From Albidovulum sp. (GTDB taxonomy: Bacteria; Pseudomonadota; Alphaproteobacteria; Rhodobacterales; Rhodobacteraceae), in the NCBI GenBank assembly GCA_030837785.1, contig JAUQYA010000125.1, forward strand, positions 1-7,341: a DNA stretch of 7,341 bases. Direction: 5' to 3'. A program made the translations under genes and the position numbers. Below are positions 1 to 5,555 of the stretch, in pieces. The notes beneath the pieces are model-generated. The model was not told where the DNA came from. It did not search any database and saw only the letters and a program-made list of their open reading frames with translations. Position 1 is the first letter of the stretch. Each line of letters opens with the position of its first letter.

Positions 1-1591
1 TGCCAACCAGCTTGAACTTCTGCAGACGGCCGAGGCCGTCGCGCGCGAGAAGATGATCGACCCCGTCCTCGTCATCGAGGCGATGGAGGAAAGCCTCGCC
101 CGCGCCGCGAAGTCGCGTTACGGCTCCGAGATGGATATCCGCGTGAAGATCGACCGCAAGACCGGCCGTGCCGCGTTTACCCGCGTACGCACCGTGGTCG
201 AGGACGACGCGGTGGAGAACTATCAGGCGCAGCTCACGGTTGCGCAGGCCAGGCAGTATATCGCCGATCCCAAGGTCGGTGACGAGATCGTGGACGAGGT
301 TCCGCCCGTCGATCTGGGCCGTATCGCGGCGCAATCGGCCAAGCAGGTGATCCTGCAAAAGGTCCGCGAGGCCGAGCGCGATCGCCAGTTCGAGGAATTC
401 AAGGATCGCAAGGGCACGATCATCAACGGCGTGGTCAAGCGCGAGGAATACGGCAACATCATCGTCGACATCGGCCGGGGCGAGGGCATCCTGCGCCGGA
501 ACGAGAAGATCGGCCGCGAAAGCTACCGCCCCAACGACCGCATCCGCTGCTACATCAAGGACGTGCGCCGCGAGGCGCGGGGGCCGCAGGTGTTCCTCAG
601 CCGCACCGATCCGCAGTTCATGGCAGAGCTTTTCAAGATGGAAGTGCCCGAGATCTACGATGGCGTCATCGAGATCAAGGCGGTGGCTCGCGATCCCGGC
701 AGCCGCGCCAAGATCGGCGTCATCTCCTACGACAGCTCGATCGACCCGGTGGGTGCCTGCGTCGGCATGCGCGGCAGCCGCGTGCAGGCGGTGGTGAACG
801 AGCTTCAGGGCGAAAAGATCGACATCATCCCGTGGAACGAAGATCAGGCCACGTTCCTGGTGAACGCGCTCCAGCCCGCCGAAGTGTCGAAGGTCGTCAT
901 CGACGAGGAGGCCGGCAAGATCGAGGTCGTGGTGCCGGACGAGCAGCTTTCGCTCGCCATCGGCCGGCGCGGTCAGAACGTCCGGCTTGCCTCGCAGCTC
1001 ACCGGGCTCGACATCGACATCCTTACCGAGGAGGAGGAGAGCCAGCGCCGCCAGGCCGAATTCGCCGAACGGACGAAGCTCTTCATGGATGCGCTCGATC
1101 TTGACGAGTTCTTCGCGCAGCTCCTGGTGGCGGAAGGCTTCACCAACCTCGAGGAAGTCGCCTATGTCGACATGGACGAGCTTCTGTCGATCGAAGGCGT
1201 GGACGAGGCGACGGCGGCGGAGCTTCAGGCCCGTGCCCGCGACGTGATCGAGGAGCAGAACCGCAAGGCGCTGGAAAACGCCCGTGCGCTGGGTGTCGAG
1301 GACAGCCTGGTGAACTTCGACGGGCTGACTCCGCAGATGATCGAGGCGCTCGCCAAGGACGGCATCAGGACGCTCGAGGATTTCGCGACCTGCGCCGACT
1401 GGGAACTGGCCGGCGGCTGGACCACGGTGAACGGCGAACGGGTGAAGGACGAGGGGCTCCTGGAGAAGTTCGACATGAGCCTCGAAGAGGCCCAGCACCT
1501 GGTCATGACGGCGCGCATCCAGCTTGGCTGGGTCGATCCGACGGAATTTGAGGCGACCGAGGGCGCCGAAGACGAGGAGGCCGAGGCCTGA
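1..1591 (+). CDS. nusA: Transcription termination/antitermination protein NusA (5' end cut by window)
   Basis: NusA binds RNA polymerase and nascent RNA in the cytoplasm and modulates pausing, termination and antitermination. The frame is open from base 2: 17 codons (beginning ANQLELLQTAEAVAREK) precede the ATG at 53, so that ATG is internal and probably only a handful of N-terminal residues are missing. Numbering from the ATG at 53, the N-terminal polymerase-binding domain runs to about 115, an S1 domain covers about 119-185, and KH1 (GMRG at 238-241) and KH2 (GRRG at 304-307) cover about 200-325. Two C-terminal acidic helix-hairpin-helix repeats follow (about 345-400 and 415-492), then an acidic tail rich in E and D. 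This is a full-length architecture of the type having the C-terminal repeats. It is followed after 23 nt by the ylxR-like gene, the usual nusA-operon order; rimP would be expected upstream of the window. The identification is secure. Confidence 0.97.
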   Translation, partial: ANQLELLQTAEAVAREKMIDPVLVIEAMEESLARAAKSRYGSEMDIRVKIDRKTGRAAFTRVRTVVEDDAVENYQAQLTVAQARQYIADPKVGDEIVDEVPPVDLGRIAAQSAKQVILQKVREAERDRQFEEFKDRKGTIINGVVKREEYGNIIVDIGRGEGILRRNEKIGRESYRPNDRIRCYIKDVRREARGPQVFLSRTDPQFMAELFKMEVPEIYDGVIEIKAVARDPGSRAKIGVISYDSSIDPVGACVGMRGSRVQAVVNELQGEKIDIIPWNEDQATFLVNALQPAEVSKVVIDEEAGKIEVVVPDEQLSLAIGRRGQNVRLASQLTGLDIDILTEEEESQRRQAEFAERTKLFMDALDLDEFFAQLLVAEGFTNLEEVAYVDMDELLSIEGVDEATAAELQARARDVIEEQNRKALENARALGVEDSLVNFDGLTPQMIEALAKDGIRTLEDFATCADWELAGGWTTVNGERVKDEGLLEKFDMSLEEAQHLVMTARIQLGWVDPTEFEATEGAEDEEAEA

Positions 1592-1601
1592 CATGGGCCT
1601 C

Positions 1602-1606
1602 GGGAG
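1602..1606 (+). promoter_or_regulatory. Ribosome-binding site of the ylxR-like gene
   Basis: GGGAG lies 8 nt before the ATG at 1615, within the 23-nt gap after the nusA stop. It supports ATG 1615 as the start and argues for separate ribosome loading on this cistron. Confidence 0.6.
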
Positions 1607-1614
1607 ATGGCCAT

Positions 1615-2244
1615 ATGACCCGCGGGGGACGCGACAAGGACAGGGATGAACCGGAGCGGCGTTGCATCGTCACGGGTGACGTGCAGCCCAAGACCGGTCT
1701 CATCCGCTTCGTCGTGTCGCCCGAAGGCGTGGTCGTTCCCGATCTCGCCGGCAAGCTGCCGGGCCGCGGCATCTGGGTGACGGCTGACCGCGCCGCCATC
1801 GAGAAGGCGGCCACCAAGGGGCTGTTCGCGCGCGCGGCGCGCGGCAAGGTCACGGTGCCCGAGGGTCTCGCCGATCTGGTGGAGGCCGGGTTGGCGCGGC
1901 GCGTGGTCGATCTTGTCTCTCTGGCCCGGAAGGCTGGCCTTGCCGTGGCCGGGTTCGAGAAGGTCAAGGGCTGGCTGGCCGACGGCAAGGCCAGGGTTCT
2001 TCTTCAGGCTTCCGACGGTTCGGATCGCGGGAAGGGCAAGCTCTGGACGCCGCAGGGCGGGCGCTGGTTCGGCTGCCTGACCTCGTCCGAGCTCGGGCTG
2101 GCCTTCGGGCGAGATAGTGTGATACATGGCGCGCTCGGCGCTGGCGGACTCTCCCAACGTGTTGTAGAGGATGCCGCGAAGCTTTCGGGTTTGCGCGCGA
2201 AAGACGGCGGATCGGCCGCCGGGAAGGATACGAAGTCGGCATGA
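1615..2244 (+). CDS. YlxR-family nucleic-acid-binding protein with L7Ae-like C-terminal domain
   Basis: This 209-residue protein has an N-terminal YlxR (DUF448) domain at about 14-90. The family signatures RRCIVTG (15-21), a conserved LIRFV strand (29-33) and GRGIW (50-54) are visible. Residues about 94-193 (starting RRVVDLVSLARKAGLAVAGF) look like an L7Ae/L30e-type RNA-binding fold, equivalent to the separate YlxQ protein of Bacillus. A charged, poorly ordered tail follows. YlxR proteins are basic and found in nusA-infB operons, where they have been proposed to bind RNA or DNA; the exact role here is inferred from family and position. The stop overlaps the infB start by 4 nt (ATGA), suggesting translational coupling with IF-2. 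The N-terminal dozen residues are charged and low in complexity; the start at 1615 is supported by a GGGAG site. The domain call is firm for YlxR and moderate for the second domain. Confidence 0.9.
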   Translation: MTRGGRDKDRDEPERRCIVTGDVQPKTGLIRFVVSPEGVVVPDLAGKLPGRGIWVTADRAAIEKAATKGLFARAARGKVTVPEGLADLVEAGLARRVVDLVSLARKAGLAVAGFEKVKGWLADGKARVLLQASDGSDRGKGKLWTPQGGRWFGCLTSSELGLAFGRDSVIHGALGAGGLSQRVVEDAAKLSGLRAKDGGSAAGKDTKSA

Positions 2245-4769
2245 GCGATACAGACGGCAAGAAACCCCTTGGCCTCGGCGGCGGACGCTCCGGTCAGGTG
2301 AAGCAGAGCTTCAGCCACGGCCGGACGAAGAATGTCGTCGTCGAGACGAAGCGCAAGCGGATCGTCGTGCCCAAACCCGGCGTGCCGCAGAGCGGTCCCG
2401 GCGGGGCCGCGCCGACGCTCGGCGACCCCTCGCGCCGGCCGGCCGGCATTTCCGATGCCGAGATGGAGCGTCGGCTCAAGGCCCTTCAGGCCGCCAAGGC
2501 CCGCGAGGCCGAGGAGGCCCTGCGCCGCGCCGAGGAGGAACGCCAGCGCGAGGAAGAGCGCGAACGTCGCCGCGCCGAGGTGGAAGCCAAGGAGCGCGAG
2601 GAGCGCGAGCGCGAAGAGGCGCTGAAGCTCAAGGCCGAAGAGGAGGCCCGCCGCGCCGAAGAGGCCGAGGCCCGTGCCGCGCGCAAGGAAGATTTCAAGA
2701 AGCCTGCCGCGGCCAAGCCCGCGCCGGTCGACCAGGCCGCTGCCCAGGCTGTGGCCGCGCGCGCCGAGGCCAAGGGCGTGGCCGTGGGCGGGCCGCGCAA
2801 GACCGACCGCGAGCGCGACGACCGTGGCGGCGGCGAGCGCGATCGCGGCCGCGCCGGCGCGCGCGACGAGAGTCGCCGGGCCGGCAAGCTTACCCTTTCC
2901 GAGGCGCTTGACGAGGGCGGGCGCCAGCGTTCGCTCGCGGCGATGAAGCGCAAGCAGGAAAAGGCGCGCGCCAAGGCCCTTGGCATGGGCCACAAGGCCG
3001 AAAAGCAGGTGCGCGACGTGCAACTGCCGGAAGCCATCGTGGTGCAGGAGTTGGCGAACCGGATGGCCGAACGCGCGGCCGACGTGGTCAAGGCGCTCAT
3101 GAAGATGGGCATGATGGTCACGATGAACCAGACCATCGACGCGGATACGGCGGAGCTTGTGATCGAGGAATTCGGCCACCACGCCGTGCGCGTGACCGAC
3201 GCGGACGTCGAACAGGCCATCGACACGGTCGAGGACAAGGCCGAGGATCTGACCCCCCGCCCGCCGATCGTCACGATCATGGGCCACGTCGACCACGGCA
3301 AGACCTCGCTTCTCGACGCGATCCGCCATGCCAACGTCGTGGCGGGCGAGGCCGGGGGCATCACGCAGCATATCGGCGCCTATCAGGTGAAGACCGACTC
3401 GGGTGCCGTGCTGACGTTCCTCGACACGCCGGGCCACGCGGCTTTTACCTCGATGCGCGCGCGCGGTGCTCAGGTGACCGACATCGTCGTGCTGGTCGTG
3501 GCCGCCGACGACGCGGTCATGCCGCAGACCGTAGAGGCGATCAACCACGCGAAGGCCGCGGGCGTGCCGATGATCGTCGCCATCAACAAGGTCGACAAAC
3601 CCGATGCCAATCCGCAAAAGGTGCGGACGGACCTGCTGCAACACGAGGTCGTGGTCGAGGCGATGTCCGGCGACGTGCAGGATGTCGAGGTTTCGGCCAA
3701 GACCGGCAAGGGGCTCGACAACCTTCTGGAAGCCATCGCGCTTCAGGCCGAGATTCTCGAACTCAGTGCCAACCCGGAGCGCGCGGCTTCGGGCGCGGTG
3801 ATCGAAGCCAAGCTCGATGTCGGGCGCGGGCCGGTGGCCACCGTTCTGGTGCAGAACGGCACGCTGCGTCAGGGTGACATTTTCGTCGTCGGCGAACAGT
3901 GGGGCAAGGTTCGCGCGCTGGTGAACGACAAGGGCGAACGCGTGAAGCAGGCGGGTCCCTCGGTCCCGGTTGAGGTGCTGGGCCTCAACGGCACGCCGGA
4001 GGCGGGCGACGTCCTGAACGTCGTCGAGACCGAGGCGCAGGCGCGCGAGATCGCCGCCTACCGGGAGCAGGCGGCGAAGGACAAGCGTGCGGCTGCCGGG
4101 GCGGCGACGACGCTGGAGCAGCTGATGGCGAAAGCCAAGGCCGACGAGAGCGTGGCCGAGCTTCCGATCGTCGTGAAGGCCGACGTGCAGGGGTCGGCCG
4201 AAGCGATTGTCCAGGCGATGGAAAAAATCGGCAACGACGAGGTGCGCGTCCGCGTGCTCCATTCCGGTGTCGGCGCCATTACCGAGTCCGACATCGGCCT
4301 TGCCGAGGCAAGCCATGCGCCGGTTATCGGCTTCAACGTCCGGGCCAACGCGCCGGCGCGCGCGGCCGCGAACCAGAAGGGCGTGGAGATTCGCTACTAT
4401 TCGGTCATCTACGATCTCGTGGACGACGTGAGGGCGGCGGCGTCCGGCCTGTTGAAGGCCGAAGTGCGCGAAAACTTCATCGGCTACGCCGAGATCAAGG
4501 AAGTGTTCAAGGTCTCCGGTGTCGGCAAGGTCGCCGGCTGTCTCGTCACCGAGGGTGTCGCGCGCCGGTCGGCGGGCGTCCGGCTTCTGCGCGACAACGT
4601 CGTGATCCACGAGGGCACGCTGAAAACCCTCAAGCGATTCAAGGACGAGGTCAAGGAAGTGCAATCCGGCCAGGAATGCGGGATGGCGTTCGAGAACTAT
4701 GACGACATCCGCCCGGGCGACATCATCGAAATCTTCGAGCGCGAGGAAGTCGAGCGGAAGCTGACATGA
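2241..4769 (+). CDS. infB: Translation initiation factor IF-2
   Basis: IF-2 is the GTPase that brings fMet-tRNA to the 30S subunit and promotes subunit joining. The 842-residue protein begins with a short basic alphaproteobacterial-type segment (about 1-46, including KQSFSHGRTKNVVVE). A highly charged E/R/A-rich region at about 74-150, probably a long helix or coiled coil, follows, then a disordered R/G/D-rich linker (about 185-215). The IF2 N-terminal conserved domain spans about 258-310. The G domain shows all signatures: GHVDHGKT (348-355), GGITQHIGA switch I (372-380), DTPGH (395-399), NKVD (449-452) and SAK (485-487). Domains II (about 515-600), III (about 640-735) and the fMet-tRNA-binding C-terminal domain IV (about 740-835) complete the protein. 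No key residue is missing. The ATG at 2241 overlaps the preceding stop (ATGA), implying coupled translation. The gene is followed by hairpins and convergent genes; rbfA is not adjacent. Confidence 0.98.
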   Translation: MSDTDGKKPLGLGGGRSGQVKQSFSHGRTKNVVVETKRKRIVVPKPGVPQSGPGGAAPTLGDPSRRPAGISDAEMERRLKALQAAKAREAEEALRRAEEERQREEERERRRAEVEAKEREEREREEALKLKAEEEARRAEEAEARAARKEDFKKPAAAKPAPVDQAAAQAVAARAEAKGVAVGGPRKTDRERDDRGGGERDRGRAGARDESRRAGKLTLSEALDEGGRQRSLAAMKRKQEKARAKALGMGHKAEKQVRDVQLPEAIVVQELANRMAERAADVVKALMKMGMMVTMNQTIDADTAELVIEEFGHHAVRVTDADVEQAIDTVEDKAEDLTPRPPIVTIMGHVDHGKTSLLDAIRHANVVAGEAGGITQHIGAYQVKTDSGAVLTFLDTPGHAAFTSMRARGAQVTDIVVLVVAADDAVMPQTVEAINHAKAAGVPMIVAINKVDKPDANPQKVRTDLLQHEVVVEAMSGDVQDVEVSAKTGKGLDNLLEAIALQAEILELSANPERAASGAVIEAKLDVGRGPVATVLVQNGTLRQGDIFVVGEQWGKVRALVNDKGERVKQAGPSVPVEVLGLNGTPEAGDVLNVVETEAQAREIAAYREQAAKDKRAAAGAATTLEQLMAKAKADESVAELPIVVKADVQGSAEAIVQAMEKIGNDEVRVRVLHSGVGAITESDIGLAEASHAPVIGFNVRANAPARAAANQKGVEIRYYSVIYDLVDDVRAAASGLLKAEVRENFIGYAEIKEVFKVSGVGKVAGCLVTEGVARRSAGVRLLRDNVVIHEGTLKTLKRFKDEVKEVQSGQECGMAFENYDDIRPGDIIEIFEREEVERKLT

Positions 4770-4772
4770 AAG

Positions 4773-4792
4773 AGGAGGCGCCGGCGCCTCCT
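4773..4792 (+). terminator. Perfect GC-rich palindrome just after infB (possible terminator or RNA-stabilising stem)
   Basis: A perfect 20-bp inverted repeat (each arm AGGAGGCGCC or its complement) begins 4 nt after the infB stop. As RNA it would form an 8-bp stem with a CCGG loop. It is followed by TTCAGACAG, not a proper U-tract, so on its own it would be a weak intrinsic terminator; it may protect the infB 3' end or act with the next hairpin. Confidence 0.5.
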
Positions 4793-4811
4793 TCAGACAG
4801 AGCGAATTGAA

Positions 4812-4838
4812 AAGGCCGCCTGTGGATCAGGCGGCCTT
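4812..4838. terminator. Bidirectional terminator between infB and the convergent small gene
   Basis: An 11-bp perfect stem (AAGGCCGCCTG paired with CAGGCGGCCTT) encloses a 5-nt loop at 4823-4827. On the + strand it is followed by CTTC, a modest tail for infB. On the - strand the stem runs directly into a T-rich tail (TTTTCAATT), a good intrinsic terminator for the 45-codon gene. The stop codon of that gene (4827-4829) lies at the loop edge, so the last coding triplets KKAA form part of the stem. Confidence 0.75.
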
Positions 4839-4964
4839 CTTCACGACGGGATAGCCTTCGAACAGAAGGTTTCCCACCCGCACGAGGATCTTGCCGTTTT
4901 CGAGCTGGCGCTCGAACGTCCCCTGAACGGATACACAGCTTCCAAGAGTGATGGTTCGCAGCAT
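4827..4964 (-). CDS. Small conserved-looking hypothetical protein, 45 aa
   Basis: I do not recognise a characterised family. The 45-residue product reads MLRTITLGSC, then VSVQGTFERQLENGKILVRV, then GNLLFEGYPVVKKAA. Alternating hydrophobic and polar residues with glycine turns (strands about 3-7, 11-17, 25-29 and 34-40) suggest a small all-beta domain; it has one cysteine (Cys10), no signal peptide and no membrane segment. The ATG at 4964 is chosen over an upstream ATG at 5009 because GGGGAGGA lies 7 nt before it, while the longer start would place its extra 15 codons over that site and the likely -10 promoter element. It has its own candidate promoter and terminator, so it seems a monocistronic unit convergent with infB. 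The combination of signals makes a real gene likely. Similar short proteins may occur near infB in related Rhodobacterales, but that is a recollection I cannot verify here. Confidence 0.78.
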   Translation of the reverse strand: MLRTITLGSCVSVQGTFERQLENGKILVRVGNLLFEGYPVVKKAA

Positions 4965-4970
4965 CGCTTT

Positions 4971-4978
4971 TCCTCCCC
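4971..4978 (-). promoter_or_regulatory. Strong ribosome-binding site that fixes the start of the 45-aa gene
   Basis: On the - strand GGGGAGGA sits just upstream of the ATG at 4964, with 6-7 nt spacing. It is one of the two best Shine-Dalgarno matches in the window and decides the short start over the upstream in-frame ATG at 5009. Confidence 0.8.
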
Positions 4979-4995
4979 AACGCGGGCTGCTTTTC

Positions 4996-5023
4996 GGTAT
5001 AGCGTGCACTCGTTAACGGTCAG
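4996..5023 (-). promoter_or_regulatory. Candidate sigma-70-type promoter of the 45-aa gene
   Basis: Reading the - strand, CTGACC (5023-5018) and TATACC (5001-4996) are separated by 16 nt, matching an RpoD-like -35/-10 pair with a slightly short spacer. Transcription would begin around 4989, giving a leader of about 25 nt containing the strong ribosome-binding site. The 8-bp palindrome CGTTAACG (5011-5018) abuts the -35 element. This is a prediction from motif and position only. Confidence 0.45.
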
Positions 5024-5090
5024 CGAACCGATACTGCCATAAATTTGCCAGAATCAGTTTATTTTGGAAACAATAATTCGGCGCACCCGG
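5024..5090. other. AT-rich non-coding spacer
   Basis: This part of the gap between the small gene and mutT is strikingly AT-rich (for example ATAAATTTGCCAGAATCAG and TTTATTTTGGAAAC) inside otherwise GC-rich DNA. I see no open frame with coding character. TGCCA occurs twice, at 5035-5039 and 5046-5050, 11 bp apart and on the same face of the helix. The role is probably upstream promoter or regulatory sequence for the small gene. Confidence 0.4.
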
Positions 5091-5112
5091 AAAATAAGCG
5101 GAGAAATTCCGC
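5091..5112 (-). terminator. Probable intrinsic terminator of the argJ-mutT operon
   Basis: On the - strand the stem GCGGA/TCCGC (5112-5108 with 5102-5098) with loop ATTTC is followed at once by TTATTTT (5097-5091). The stem is only 5 bp, but the T-rich tail and location 45 nt after the mutT stop fit an intrinsic terminator, possibly helped by the hairpin just before it. Confidence 0.5.
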
Positions 5113-5114
5113 AA

Positions 5115-5130
5115 CTCACGATTGCGTGAG
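5115..5130. repeat. Short inverted repeat downstream of mutT
   Basis: CTCACG and CGTGAG form a perfect 6-bp stem around the tetraloop ATTG. It lies between the mutT stop and the T-tailed hairpin, so in the mutT transcript the two stems would be stacked only a few nucleotides apart. It could be part of the terminator or a site for a dimeric regulator. Confidence 0.4.
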
Positions 5131-5156
5131 GTCGCGGACGTGAAGACCGACGCGTC

Positions 5157-5555
5157 TCAGAGCCAGTCGCGCAGGACCGGGATCAGCGGCAGGTCCGCCG
5201 GTGGCATCGGGTAGGCGTGCAGGTCCTTCGGCCGGGCCCAGGCCAGTTCCTGCCCCTCGTGCGGCTGCGGCGTGCCCTGCCAGCGGCGGCAGGCGAAGAG
5301 CGGCATCAGCAGGTGGAAATCGTCGTAGCTGTGGCTGGCGAAGCTCAGGGGCGCAAGGCAGCTTTTCCAGGTGTCGATGCCGAGTTCCTCGTGCAGTTCC
5401 CGGATCAGCGCCGCCTCGGGCGTCTCGCCGGGTTCGACCTTGCCACCGGGGAATTCCCACAGGCCCGCAAGCGGCTTGCCTTCGGGCCGGCGCGCAAGCA
5501 GGACCCGGCCGTCGGCGTCGATCAGCGCGACGGCGACGACGAGAACCGTCCTCAC
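5157..5555 (-). CDS. mutT: 8-oxo-dGTP diphosphatase MutT (Nudix hydrolase)
   Basis: MutT hydrolyses 8-oxo-dGTP to the monophosphate and so prevents A:T to C:G transversions. The 132-residue product, the usual length for MutT, opens with a beta strand VLVVAVALI and carries the full Nudix box at 38-60: Gly38, Glu44, Arg52-Glu53, Glu56-Glu57 and Gly59 match G-x5-E-x7-RE-U-x-EE-x-G-U. The preceding GLWEFPGGK (31-39) is typical of the MutT branch among Nudix enzymes. The start is a GTG at 5555, overlapping the argJ stop by 4 nt (GTGA); no clear Shine-Dalgarno site precedes it, so it is probably translated by coupling with argJ. A nearby hairpin with a T-rich tail ends the unit. Substrate is assigned by family resemblance; another Nudix nucleotide substrate cannot be excluded. 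Confidence 0.93.
   Translation of the reverse strand: MRTVLVVAVALIDADGRVLLARRPEGKPLAGLWEFPGGKVEPGETPEAALIRELHEELGIDTWKSCLAPLSFASHSYDDFHLLMPLFACRRWQGTPQPHEGQELAWARPKDLHAYPMPPADLPLIPVLRDWL

Noticed and set aside
1225..2157. A 310-codon antisense frame across nusA and the ylxR-like gene
   Set aside because: It is opposite two well-supported genes and shows no family motif; GC-rich DNA commonly leaves such frames open.
2460..2700. Repetitive GAGGAGCGCGAG-like DNA in the 5' part of infB as a tandem repeat
   Set aside because: The units are irregular and in frame; they reflect the E/R/A-rich helical linker normal for IF-2.
2004..4664. A very long open frame of 886 codons antisense to infB
   Set aside because: It lies fully opposite the unmistakable infB frame and the ylxR-like 3' end. 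Its product is a low-complexity string of His, Arg, Leu and Ala expected from the reverse complement of GC-biased codons, with no recognisable domain or ribosome-binding site.
4774..4810. GAGGAGG after infB as a ribosome-binding site of a further + strand gene
   Set aside because: It is one arm of a perfect palindrome and has no ATG, GTG or sustained frame at suitable spacing.
4723..4980. An 85-codon - strand frame overlapping the infB 3' end and the 45-aa gene
   Set aside because: It runs through both terminator hairpins and overlaps infB antisense; its start at 4980 lies outside any ribosome-binding site, whereas the 45-aa frame has one.
4965..5009. A 15-codon upstream extension of the small gene (start at 5009)
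   Set aside because: It would include the strong Shine-Dalgarno sequence and the likely -10 element as coding sequence, and no ribosome-binding site precedes 5009.
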